Assembly: GCF_027580225.2 (NCBI RefSeq)
Contig: NC_073356.2
Location: 4,308,501 to 4,372,500, forward strand
Direction: 5' to 3'
From: Misgurnus anguillicaudatus
Lineage: Eukaryota; Chordata; Actinopteri; Cypriniformes; Cobitidae
Length of the DNA stretch: 64,000 nt
The translations under genes were made by a program, and so were the position numbers. The notes beneath the pieces are model-generated. The model saw nothing but the letters and a program-made list of their open reading frames with translations. It searched no databases and was not told where the DNA came from. The first letter of the stretch is position 1. Each line of letters starts with the position of its first letter. This document shows, piece after piece, positions 11,272-21,950 of the stretch.

Positions 11272-11345
11272 TGGCCCGTACGGGGATCGTACCCGCGACC
11301 TTGGCGTTATTAGCACCACGCTCTAACCAACTGAGCTAACCGGCC
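11272..11345 (-). tRNA. tRNA-Ile(AAT), T-loop variant
   Basis: 74 nt; anticodon AAT in CTAATAA. Box B here is GGTACGATCC rather than GGTTCGATCC, unlike every other Ile copy in the window. Confidence 0.8.
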
Positions 11346-11423
11346 ACGGAGAGGCACCAGTCTCTGCCAAGACTGACATGAATGTTCCACAGTGTAGCAG
11401 CATCAAGAAGCAAAGCTAAACAA

Positions 11424-11495
11424 GGGCTCGTCCGGGATTTGAACCCGGGACCTCTCGCACCCAAAGCGAGAATCATACCCCTAGACCAACGAGCC
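11424..11495 (-). tRNA. tRNA-Pro(TGG)
   Basis: 72 nt; loop TTTGGGT gives anticodon TGG. Body matches tRNA-Pro(AGG) of the same unit. Confidence 0.95.
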
Positions 11496-12109
11496 AAGCC
11501 GTGCTGTCTTTTTGCCGTGCCACCGAGAGACATGTGACCACAACACAGTCACCAGCTTCCTCAAGCAGTTCCTTGGGATGGGCCTGTTTGGTCCTGCTCC
11601 TCTGTTTAGCCACAATGAGCCCTAGTGTTGGGCTGGTGTCAAAATAAGCACTTATCGATATAAGTACATGCTTATTGCTTAATATTTGAAATGGTGTGAG
11701 AGAACTCGACTGGTCTGCATAAATCTCGGACCTGAACCCAGCTGAACACCTTTGTTATGGATTACAGGCTCTGAGCAAAACACTCATCACCCAAACCCAT
11801 CAATGATTTGTTCACAGGGTCACAGTCATTTCAGCACAGAAAAAGTCCTTTGCAAAACTGTTGCAACATAGACGGAAACAAAATTATTTGACATGGTCTG
11901 TAAGGCATAGCATTAATATTTGTTTTGATTGGAAAAACTGGAATAGATAAATATGTTCATTTATTTTTAAAGCCAGTTCAGCATCTATGGCTATATTCAT
12001 GGCGAGAACTGGTTTTTGGCAAAGTCAGAAATGCGGGTTAGGTGAATTGGAGATGTCAAATTGCCCTTCCCTCGGTTTGTGTGTGTGTGTATAGATCAAC
12101 GTGTCTGTT

Positions 12110-12285
12110 GTTTTTGGACTGTTTAAGGAAACCAAATAACACAGTGCCCAGAGTAATTCCATGCTGACTGAAGGAGAACATGTACACCCCAAACAGAAAG
12201 GCCTCCTGACCCAGCCAGGGCTTGAACAGGGGACCTTGTTGCTGTGAGGCAGCTGTGCTCTGTTTGGGGTGGCAACTGTTTCGCC
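12110..12285 (-). repeat. DANA-like SINE remnant
   Basis: Copy of the element described at 9408-9583. The array breaks off 38 bp beyond its 5' end. Confidence 0.6.
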
Positions 12286-12323
12286 CCAAACATCTTTATT
12301 AAAAGGGGCATCCCAACACTTAG

Positions 12324-12440
12324 GGCTCTATCTTACACCCGGCGCAATGCAGCGCAATGCGCGACGCAAGTGTCTTTCGCTAGTTTCCACCCTAATTTTC
12401 ACGTTTAGCGCCGCGTTGTTTAAATAGCAAATTTAAGGAG
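12324..12440. repeat. hAT-like transposon end at left junction (tentative)
   Basis: Begins GGGCTCTATCTTACACCC followed by GCGCAATGC repeats, a terminal pattern I associate with fish DNA transposons. I found no matching opposite end nearby, so it is a fragment or the diverged left terminus of family 2. Confidence 0.3.
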
Positions 12441-12469
12441 AAAAGAAGGGGGGAAGAAAAATGAGAAAA

Positions 12470-12496
12470 TCGCCGGTTCGATCCCCGACTGGAACA
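12470..12496 (+). other. tRNA T-arm-like segment
   Basis: Contains a perfect box B GGTTCGATCCC and matches the last 27 nt of tRNA-Phe at about 18 positions without gaps. It lies on the strand opposite to the array tRNA-Phe genes. It may be an inverted relic of the 3' half of the target, or chance. Confidence 0.3.
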
Positions 12497-12520
12497 TGCA
12501 AAGCATACATGAATTAATGC

Positions 12521-13160
12521 AAACTATTTCAATTGCTATGAATCAAATATAGTTTAAAAACGGATACAAATAGAATTGGTAAGAATGCTTTGTTTGCTTA
12601 ACAGTAATAAAAATAAGAATATGATACTACTACTTCTCCTGCTTATAATAATAATAATAAACCTTTATATCTAAGAAATGTTTCTGACAATCACTTCTCC
12701 CACCCTGTGGACATGTCTGCTATACAAATCTGTCCCTTTTTCTTGTAATTTTAATGGTTTGTTGCAATAACAATAATAAAAATTTGATACTACTACTGCT
12801 TATAATAATAATAAACCTTTATATCAAAGACACACCCTGTGAATCTGTCTGGAATATGATCATGTCCCTTTCTTGTAATTTTAATATCTGTGTGAGTTTG
12901 TAAAAAGTTTTCCAGATAGGTATGATAGAAGAAAGCCAAAGGATACTGTTGTAGAAATAAAGTTCTTTTTATTTTTATAACAAACACCTTCTCTCTCACA
13001 TAAACACAACTTTATCAAAAAAGCTTTAAGCTTATTTATATGGGTTTAATGATCAAATGTGAAAAGCAAATGAACAAATTAGCTTTTCAGAGGGTGAACA
13101 AATGACCCTAACAGAGGTGTACGCAAGCAAGCACACACACATAGCATTTAAATGAACAAA
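12521..13160. other. AT-rich 3' flank of family 2 transposase
   Basis: Holds ATAATAATAA microsatellites and an imperfect local duplication (about 12630-12720 and 12780-12860, both with CTTATAATAATAATAA and CCTTTATATC). No gene seen besides the transposase 3' UTR. Confidence 0.5.
12968..12973 (-). promoter_or_regulatory. Candidate polyadenylation signal, family 2
   Basis: AATAAA on the minus strand about 190 nt beyond the stop codon. Confidence 0.4.
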
Positions 13161-14336
13161 TTATTGTTTTTTATCTGCCCTCTTCTTCTTCATCTCCTCC
13201 CTCCATTGGTCAAGTGGCATAACAGCAGTCAGGGGACAGTAAATGTGGCCATAATACTGGCTGTGGCCAGTATCTTTGTTCCAGGGCTGGTGGCACAGAC
13301 TGCACTTGTTTTTGTCCACAGTGCGGACGTAGGGCCTCCGAGCAGGTGGTGGGGAGGGAATGGGGCCAGCTGGAGCAATCTGCCGGATGACAGGAACTGG
13401 ACATAAAAACACAAACGGGGCAAATGCAGGACTGGGGTTGGGAACAACAGGTAATGGAGCAGAATCAGCAGGGAACAACTGCCTTGGTCGGAAAACCTTT
13501 GGAGGAGGGGGGTGCGGGGCTGGAACTGCAGACTTTCGCTTGTCCACTGCCTTTCCCACTGTGCTTGCTGGCAGGTGGTAGCGGTGTTGGGGGCCAAGCT
13601 GTGGGGGGGCTGTAGTGGGGCGAGTCTGTCCAGGCGGGAGAGGCCTAGCAGCAATAGGAATGGGGGCTGGCAAGTTCACACCCTGAAGCAGGATGGCACA
13701 TTCTTGCCTCTTTAGCCGCTTCTTGTGCCATTGATTTAAAGTTGTTTGATTCACCTGAAACAATTGCAGGGTGGTATTCTCCATCACAGTCCCATTGCCC
13801 AGGACCAGCTGCCGGATCTTGCTGTAGTCCCTCAGAATTAGAGTCCATCTTGTTACAGCATGATTTCCTATTTTTTTGGGGCTCCTGTGAATATCACAGA
13901 GTTTAACAAAGATAGACTCTACCAGGCGGCAACAGTCTGGCCACTGGGCAGGGGATCCTGTTGACCCAAGGACGCAACGGGTCATGCTATCCACACCAGG
14001 TGTGAATTCAGGCTTGGTTTTTGAGCACCTGAAGCGTCCTGTTGTAAGATTCACCTGGTGCCGGGCAGCATACGCCACTCTCTGCTGGTCATATGGAAGC
14101 AGGCTTTGCCATAGGGCAATGATGGTACTGGCCTGCTGGTGGCTCAGAGTTTGACCAGATTCCATCCTAAGCCCCACCAAGTAGCTTGCAAGGTTGTCCA
14201 CTCTATCTATCCCTGGTACACTGCGTTCATCCACAGCCTGGTAAAATATAAGAGTGAATCAATGTTAAAAAGATACAATATCACAGGCAGAACAACAGCA
14301 CAACTAGCACAATGTACTTGTCACAAAAATTCTTAC

Positions 14337-15212
14337 CAGTGGTTTCTCAGGGACTGGTTGCACTGCTGGGGGAGCAGTGGCTACAGAGACAGTGAGGGTG
14401 GTCGGGAGAGGAAGGACGGAGGCGTACGTGGTTGTGGCGGATGGAGCAGAGGTGGCGTAGGTCATCATGGCAGATGGACCAGACGTGATGTAGGTGGTCG
14501 TGAAGGATGGACCAGAGGTGGTGTAGGTGGTCGTGGAGGATGGACCAGAGGCGGCATAGGTGCTTGTGGAGGATGGCGAAGAGGTGGCGTAGGTCATTAT
14601 GTCGGATAGACCAAACGTGGCGTAGGTGGTCAAGGAGGATGGACCAGAGGTGGTGTAGGTGGTCGTGGAGGATAGACCAAAGGTGGCGTAGGTGCTTGTG
14701 GAGGATGGCACAGAGGTGGCGTAGGTCATAATGTCGGATGGACCAGACGTGGCGTAGGTGGTCATGGAGGATGGACCAGAGGTGGTGTAGGTGGTCGTGG
14801 AGGATGGATCAGAGGCGGCGTAGGTGCTTGTGAAGGATGGCGCAGAGGTGGGGTAGGCCATTATGGCGGATGGACCAGACGTGGCATAGGTGGTCATGGA
14901 GGATGGACCAGAGGTGGTCGTGGAGGATGCACCAGAGGTGGTGTAGGTGGTTGTGGAGGATGGCGCAGAGGTGGTGTAGGTGGTCGTGGAGGATGGACCA
15001 GAGGTGGTGTAGGTGGTCGTGGAGGATGGCGCAGAGGTGGTGTAGGTGGTCGTGGAGGATGGACCAGAGGTGGTGTAGGTGGTTGTGGAGGATGGCGCAG
15101 AGGTGGTGTAGGTCATCATGGCGGATGGACCAGACGTGGCATAGGTGGTCATGGACGATGGCCCAGAGGTGGTGTAGGTGGTCGTGGAGGATGGACCAGA
15201 GGCGGCGTAAAA
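14337..15212 (-). repeat. 11-residue tandem-repeat exon (Ser/Thr/Tyr/Pro-rich)
   Basis: An 876-bp, phase 0-0 exon made of a 33-bp minisatellite encoding variants of SGPSSTTTYTT. Acceptor TTTTTTCAG and donor CTG|GTAAG bound it. The protein segment resembles mucin-like low-complexity linkers. Family 1 has no equivalent, so this is a lineage-specific expansion. Long plus-strand open frames here are shadows of the minisatellite. Confidence 0.85.
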
Positions 15213-15354
15213 CTGAAAAAAGGGGAAAAACATGTTTATGGAATTTAATCTATCTTGTTTACTTTGCTTTTTATGAATCTATTTACTCTTTAGATTGAAT
15301 TAATGGTATTTTGTTTGTTTCTATTTTTCATTTTATTGCGCTATACAAATAAAG

Positions 15355-15765
15355 TTAAAGGGATAGTTCACTTTAAAATGAAAATTCTGTCATCATTTAC
15401 TCATCCTCATGTTGTTCTAAACACAAAAGAAGATATTTTGATAAATGATGGTAAACACACAGAAGTAAGTGACCATAGACTTCCATAGTAGGAAAAAAAT
15501 ATTTTGGAAGTATTGTGATAAATGACTAAGAAAATATTTTGATAAATGATGGTAAGCACACGGTTGACGGTACCCATTACATACCATCCTTTTTTTATTC
15601 CTAATATGGAAGTCTATGGTCGCTTACTGCTGTGTGGTTACTATCATTTCTCAAAATATCTTCTTTTGTGTTCATTAGAAAAAATAAATTCATACAGGTT
15701 AAGAACAACATGAGGATGAGTAAATGATGACAGAATTTTCGTTTTAAAGTGAACTATTCCTTTAA
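15355..15765. mobile_element. Foldback MITE in intron of family 2 transposase
   Basis: Long terminal inverted repeats of about 60 bp beginning TTAAAGGGATAGTTCACTTT (left) and ending in the near-complement (AGTGAACTATTCCTTTAA). The inner part is also largely self-complementary, so the whole 411 bp can fold back. The motif set is that of abundant cyprinid nonautonomous DNA transposons. SINE-tail-like GCTATACAAATAA lies on both sides. No transposase. Confidence 0.8.
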
Positions 15766-17277
15766 TAGTGCTATACAAATAATACTACTTGAACTGTTAT
15801 TATTAAGAATAGTTACCAGTTGTTGATTAGGTGCTGCTGTATTGGTGTTAGCAGACCCAGTCTGGGCAGAGGCAGGAGTGCTGGCAACGCTGGTCGTGGC
15901 GGGTGATGAGCCAGAGGACAGGTCCAGCGCCTCAATAGTGGGATCCAGGTTGAGGTCCAAACTGATATCTCCGAAGCCCTCATCCTCCAACTCCTCCTCT
16001 GTGCCCACATCCTCCAACATCTGATCTGTCACCTCAGAGTCAGGATCCAAATCCTGTAAGGCCTGCCCTGTTTGACGGTACAGGTAATCTATACCTATGA
16101 GTTCACCTGGGACAGACAGGAGAACACAGTTAGAAGGAAATAAAAAAAAATATATATAAATATTATATATTTTTATGCAATATAAAAAGCAATTTAAAGT
16201 TGAAACTCACCAGTATAGACAGATGGTGGCTGAAAAGATGGTGCAAGCTCTCTTCCAAGTACCTTAACACTTTGGGTGTTGACACAGTGCATCAGGTCCC
16301 CGGAGTAGCTTAACATGGATGGAGGTTTGCCTGCCAGAGATGCCATTTTACGGTCTTGATTCCATCTGTTCAGGCCTTCCAGGAGGTACAGCTGGAAATT
16401 CAAGCTGTTGGCACTTGTTCCTTTAGACAAGATCAATAACTTTACATTACTTTTTTGTGCTATGCTATTGAAAGCCATTCATTGTGTCACCCTTAATATT
16501 TCTGATGAATAATGATTTATACTGACCTGGAATGAACCTGTTCAGATGGAGATGAAAGGACTCCAGTGATGTGGAGCCCCTTGCACATCTGTAATTTGGC
16601 AGCACAATACCATTTTTGGTGGTGGTGCCGGTCTGTGTGTAGAGCAGCACACCTGGTTCGTCCTGAATGCACTTTACGTGCTTCTTCTGGAGTTGCCAGA
16701 TGTTCTGCATCCTCTGCTGGTCCAAAAGAGGGACACCAAGAAGGTCTCGACCCTTTACCCCCATCAGCTCACTGAGGAGGTGCTCAATCATCAAGATGGT
16801 CTGCTTCTCTCCTCTTGTCCGCCTTCGGCAGTGCAGGGCCAATTCCTCCTTGGTGATCCGTTGATCCACCATATTGTCGGTGATGTTAGGGATACCTTCA
16901 TGTCTCAGCTGCTCCCTCTTGGCCTGCCTCAGCAGAGACACATCCCCACTGTCCCATTCAAAAATACAGGAAGACATGCGTGGGGGGTAAAGAGGATATG
17001 CATCCTTAGTGCACCCAGCTGCCAGTCGCTGTATGAAGTGGTAGATGTCCAGCTTCACCACCAAGTCTGGCCACCCACCAAATCTCTGCTTGAGCTTGGT
17101 CTGCCCAGTGCCCTCCCGACAGCAATCGCAGTCCACATAGAGGAGCTGAGGCGGAGCCACACCTGCATCAGTGTACCTCCGGATGAGGTCAGCTGCCATT
17201 CGGTCCAGGGCTAGACCCTCCTGAGCTGTCAGAACACTAATGAGGATTTGGACAACCTCATTGCTGACAGATGTTAG

Positions 17278-17280
17278 CTA
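17278..17280 (-). other. Premature TAG codon in family 2 transposase
   Basis: Reads TAG in frame between GTAL and LTSVSN; the aligned family 1 codon is TGG. It lies between the first (MDSTKK) and second (YVDCDCC) catalytic motifs, so a truncated product lacks most of the core. Confidence 0.8.
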
Positions 17281-17322
17281 CAATGCTGTCCCCTTTGCAA
17301 ACCCCGACAGCTTCTTTGTGAT

Positions 17323-18223
17323 CTGTAATTACACAGAAAAGACAGTGAGTGATGCTTTATTCACTCACTCTCAATTATTTATACAGTTATGCAAAAATAT
17401 TGTGAAATATAAGTAAATAAAGTGCAGAAATTTTATAAATAGATTTTATTTCCTTATTTCAAATGTATTGAAAACATTACACATTCAATTCCAAATCAAA
17501 ATATTAACAAAATGTACAAGTCTGTCTTGTTCTTTTAAAGGGAAGCAAAGAAAATGAATATTAAGCTGTTCAAAAAAATAGAAGTGTCAACACTTATAAA
17601 CTGAAGAAATTTCTTAAGATTAAACTTCACTTTAAGCTAATGAATTACAAATATTTAGTTGCATAACCACTGTTGTTGATAACTGCTGCACATCTGTGTC
17701 AAAATAACCAATACTGCCTTTACTGTGTACTGTTGCTTGAATTCAGTACACGGGGGACCCCTGAGGTTCTGTCAATAACCACTAGACCCTAAAATAACAA
17801 TTGTACTCTCATCAGGCCACAAAATGTTACACTATTTTTCTTTGGGCCAGGGCTGATGTGATTCTGCAGATGTCTTTATTTTAACACTGATATTTTACAA
17901 GAGCTTATTGCAAACTTTGCATCATAACTTTGCTGCATTTCTTTATACGCATTACGCAAGGATGGAATGGTCTATTTTACTTCAAAATTCAGCAGCAGAT
18001 GTATTTTATAACAATGGGTGAAACATTTGCGGGAACAAAATAATTTCCAATGCAGAAATATTACTACGAATAACGAATAACAGTGGTTTATCAGGTTACT
18101 GATGTTGCACTGCTATTTTTTTGTACATAATATTTTATGGAACATTACTTACGTATTTTAGGTCAGTGCTACTACTAATGGTGTATTTACAATTCTTTTT
18201 ATTGAAATGTAAAAAGTAGTTAC
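17323..18223 (-). other. Intron of family 2 transposase
   Basis: AT-rich intron of 0.9 kb directly after the MDSTKK exon, at the same position as the short intron in family 1. No embedded gene recognised. Confidence 0.65.
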
Positions 18224-19709
18224 CTTTTTGGTGGAGTCCATATTAAGGATGCATCCATATGTGGAGGTTATGCTGGCTTTAATGTGGTCAATCCTGCACA
18301 AGATATCTCGCCCATAAACAGCCAGCATCCACCTGTGGGAGGGGATAGTTTCAGGCTCAGGTGGCTCCTGAAACCTCACAGGAAGCAGGCTTGGCTGGGA
18401 GGTGAAGTCTGAGCAGGCACCAAGGTATCGGCAAAGGCGCTTCAGCCACTCTTCGCTGTGGTTCTCCCGCAGCTGCCTCACTAAGCGAGAAGGGCTGTTG
18501 CCCAGGGCCCTCTCCCTGAGGAACCTTATGACCCGCATGTCACAGGCATACCTGAATGAAACAAAGTGAAAGAGAGACAGAAAGACACAAACATTAAAAC
18601 CAGCTCATCTCAATTGTGTTTTAAATGACAAAACAGTTGTTACACAAGCTAAATAATCTCAGTATACTCACTTTCGAGTTAGGATCAGCCTAAATTCCAA
18701 TCTGTGAGCTAAGTCCAGCTGGTCCAAGATGGCCTTGCTGGTGGAAATAAAGGCCGCTTTGCACCCACTGCACCAGAGAGTCTCTGTGATCATAAGATAA
18801 AAGCGGTCCACATCCAGAACCTGGCGGGCTCTCTTGTGTGCCCCATAGCCTGCGAGCTGTCTCCCACACACAGGACAGGACATCCTGACCTTCCAGAGGT
18901 TGTATGGCATCCAGAGTAGAAGATTGTGTGTAAAGAAACGCTCTGGAGCTGGCTCTGGTGGATCATACCACAGCTTCAGGTCGGTACGAAGCCGATGTTG
19001 CTTCCACAAAGCTGCTGAAATCCACTTCTGATCCTGTAGTGGTATGGTTTTCATCAACTTTGTGGGAAGCCATCCAGACTCTGAACCTGGAGCGGTCACC
19101 CTATCCTCGGCAGGTTGGACAGAGGATCCAGCCACAGATGGAGCAGCAGAGGAAACACAGGTGGAGCTGATCACAGGGGTGAGAGGAGCAGAGGACGTCC
19201 CAGAAGAGGCCGCGGCTGATACTTCCTATTGTAATAAAAAAAAGACAAACACATAGACATGATTACAAGCCACTTATGAGGAATGTAGCATATTTATGTG
19301 ATCCAATAATTTTAGTGTGAAGAAAACGATTAAATTAAAGAGTTTCTCACAACACTGGAAGCAGCTCCTGGACCACAGGAAGAAGAGGTTGCTTCAGACA
19401 CAGAAGAAGGAGGAAGAGACAGGGGGGAGACGGTCTGAATATACAGCCTGGGACTGCGAGCAGGAGATGGTGTCCTAGGTGCAGGGCTGGGCAATGCAGA
19501 AGTGCTAACAGGCTGCAAGATTAAGAGATGGCAGTTTACAATTTTGAATGAAATAATCTATCATTATTAGGTATTGCAGTAACGATGATTAGATAAACTC
19601 TGCATATCTTTATGGAATGAAATGTCTTTTTTTTACTATACCTTGGTTGCATGCGTCCTTGCAACACCTAGATTTGGCTTTAAAGCTGCACCATGGACAC
19701 CACCAAACC

Positions 19710-20261
19710 GCGGCTTTGTAAACTGACAAAAAGAAATTAGTAACATTATGTGAAGCATACACAGTGATAAAATGCTATAAAATATGATAACATAAATATC
19801 TGCAAAGGCATGCATTTACCGATGCCAAAGTTAAAGTAGGCTTTAAAGGTGCCTTTCCAGATGTTGTTTCTGACTGCCCTGGTGTTACAGGTGGTGACGT
19901 GGATGGTGTGGATGACACAGGGGCCAAACTGGAAGGCTACAGTTTCAGAGAAAAGGAAATTAAATTCAAAAACAAACAAAACACAGCGGCTTTGTAAACT
20001 GACAAAAAGAAATTAGTAACATTATGTGAAGCATACACAGTGATAAAATGCTATAACATATGATAACATAAATATCTGCAAAGGCATGCATTTACCGATG
20101 CCAAAGTTAAAGTAGGCTTTAAAGGTGCCTTTCCAGATGTTGTTTCTGACTGCCCTCGTGTTACAGGTGGTGACGTGGATGGTGTGGATGACACAGGGGC
20201 CAAACTGGAAGGCTACAGTTTCACAGAAAAGGAAATTAAATTCAAAAATAAACAAAACACC
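19710..20261. repeat. 276-bp tandem duplication carrying an exon
   Basis: 19710-19985 and 19986-20261 are near-identical. Each carries a 117-bp phase-0 exon (19820-19936 and 20096-20212) with splice sites intact, so the predicted protein has a repeated 39-residue Pro/Ser/Thr-rich segment. The short piece around 19986 is also a copy of the edge of exon 19642-19722. Confidence 0.85.
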
Positions 20262-20859
20262 ATCAACACATCACAGTTTTATGAAACACTTCTTATACCT
20301 TTTTTGTATGGAAACCACAGTCACATGTCTGTGTCCCCCCAAACAGAGACATTTGCCCCCTGTGTTGCAGTGGACACTTCTCAATCTGTAACATATGACA
20401 GTGAATCATAACTACCTCTTCCCTCTAAATATGACATTCTTTCTTGTGTTTATATACATGTCCAACTTTACCTTTTGATACAGGTCATGCCATTTCTTCT
20501 GCCGTGGTGCCGGTCTGTTTCCCGCCTCAGAAGGCCAGACCCCCTGTGTGGCAAATCTGCGCAGGCGGGCCATCCATTCACCCTCACTCATAGCCCTGTG
20601 CTTCTTGTGCTTGGAAGCCATCTTCCAATAAAAGATAGCGTGTGGCAAAATACAAAGTTTATGACTATTCAATAGAACTGAGTAGTTAATCAATTTCATA
20701 CATTTTTTTTCAAATAGCATATATTTAATCTCAGTGTTTTATTACAAGGTTATAGTTTGATATTTGGGAGGAAGGGATAATGTGGTGGTGTGTGGGTAAA
20801 ATATGCCATAACTCAAAAAATCCTGATTATTGCATACCATTTCAATTACATAGGCTTAC

Positions 20860-21260
20860 CCTTATGAAAATTAACCATGGTTTAACTACAGTTAAAACCA
20901 TGGTAACCACAAAATAACCATGGTTTTGACAATCGTGGTTTTCCAAAACCATAGTTAAACCATGGTTAGTGTAATAAAACCATGGTTTTGCTGATTGTAA
21001 TAAATACACCAAAAAAACATGATTACTACACTTTCACCACAATAAAACCATGGTTATTTTCACACCCCTTACGAAAATTAACCATGCTTTTACTACAGCT
21101 AAAACCAAGAAGCCATGGTTACTGTAGTAAAACCATGGTAACCACAAATAACCATGGTTTTCACAATTATGGTTTTCCAAAACCATGGTTTTGCTGATAG
21201 TAATCAATACACACAAAAGTAAACATGGTTACTACACTTTTACCACAATAAAACCTAACG
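20860..21260. repeat. CATGGTT-rich palindromic repeat cluster (family 2)
   Basis: Many copies of AACCATGGTT-like palindromes and of GGTTACTACACTTTTACCAC-like segments, in both orientations, inside the 5' intron of the transposase gene. A related cluster lies at the left end of family 1. Confidence 0.7.
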
Positions 21261-21708
21261 TTAGGTTCATTTTCATAAGGAACAATTAGCCTAACTTACA
21301 TAATGTTTACTATCGATTAGCCCAGTAAACAAGCCTCATATTACGTTATAAAACGTCAGCTATTTTTAGCCAACTTAATGTACGCATATCAACGTAATAA
21401 CGTGAATTATGCACGATAGTAATTATATCGATATAAACATGTAAAACTGTAAAAGTAATGAAACTGGCCGCTAACTTTACTTGATCTCTAAGTTACATAA
21501 ATAAGACGTTTATCTGTGTAACTTACACGTAAAACGTTAGCTAATTAGCCAATTAACTAAATATAACACACAAAAAAACTAAATATAACACCATTATTGG
21601 CTTCTTACCTCTAGTTGGAAACGTGAAATTCAAAGTAAATCCGGGACAACTTTCTTTCTAAACTGCTGGAAACCGCTGGCGATGCTCCGCCAGGTAGATG
21701 GAAATGAT

Positions 21709-21950
21709 GCAGTGATTGGTTGTCAGCAAAGGCAAGGAGACGACGATTTCGGAAATTGACTTTATTGATTGGCTGAACTGTGAGGTAAAGATACACATAC
21801 TGATACGTGATTGATGCATATACGTATAAAAAAGTTGAAAATGGATGATAGTGACTGGCTGTCAACAGAGGCAATGATGGGATTAGGCTTTATTGATTGG
21901 CTGTGACAAAGTTGGAAAGATGCTAACAGTGATATGTGATTGGATGGCAA
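21709..21950 (-). promoter_or_regulatory. CCAAT-box cluster, likely promoter of family 2 transposase
   Basis: Four intact ATTGG cores (two as TTTATTGATTGGCTG) plus degenerate ones (ACTGG). On the transcribed strand they are CCAAT boxes. They lie just upstream of a minus-strand donor (GTAAGA at 21603-21608), the same layout as family 1 although sequence and spacing differ. Confidence 0.5.

Larger units (their letters stand above)
8562..12323. repeat. tRNA gene array, block I
   Basis: One partial and one nearly full unit. After the tRNA-Ala half, a deletion junction near 8763 fuses spacer directly to the 5' part of a Pro tRNA, removing Gln, Phe, Ile and most of Pro. A complete unit follows (Pro-AGG, Ala, Gln, Phe, Ile, Pro-TGG). 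The block is cut at 12323 by the family 2 element. Spacers hold SINE remnants and no other gene that I can see. Confidence 0.9.
13161..20621 (-). pseudogene. Dada-like DDE transposase, family 2, with in-frame stop
   Basis: Twelve exons by splice sites: 20472-20621, 20096-20212, 19820-19936, 19642-19722, 19351-19512, 18672-19225, 18224-18551, 16527-17322, 16211-16420, 15817-16106, 14337-15212, 13161-14237. They sum to 4758 nt (1586 codons) with consistent phases. ATG at 20621. The only break is TAG at 17278-17280 (codon 518), where family 1 has Trp (TGG). Conserved: C-x2-C pairs in the Cys segment, MDSTKK, YVDCDCC, LDIYHF, SLESFH, acidic exon 15817-16106, and the C-terminal C-x2-C-x9-H-x8-C. 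The N-terminal 50 residues are Lys/Arg-rich and unrelated to family 1. Exon lengths match family 1 closely (328 vs 328, 796 vs 802, 210 vs 207). The family 1 intron between its last two exons is absent here. Confidence 0.8.

Noticed and set aside
11336..11533. 65-residue minus-strand frame MSLGGTAKRQ, repeated in units
   Set aside because: It runs straight through the tRNA-Pro(TGG) gene.
12056..12311. Minus-strand frames (MGRHSCH..., MASKMLL..., MSYSLLA...) repeated in all units
   Set aside because: They overlap the SINE remnant and GT microsatellite; lengths change with GT count and there is no sign of selection.
13645..13848. Other short frames inside the last family 2 exon
   Set aside because: Out-of-frame shadows of the transposase exon 13161-14237.
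14507..15298. Plus-strand frames rich in MDQRWCRWSWR repeats
   Set aside because: Antisense shadows of the 33-bp minisatellite exon, which has splice sites and phase on the minus strand.
15339..15782. GCTATACAAATAA on both sides of the MITE as a target-site duplication
   Set aside because: The copies are imperfect and resemble a common fish SINE tail; TTAA at the MITE edge is an equally good candidate.
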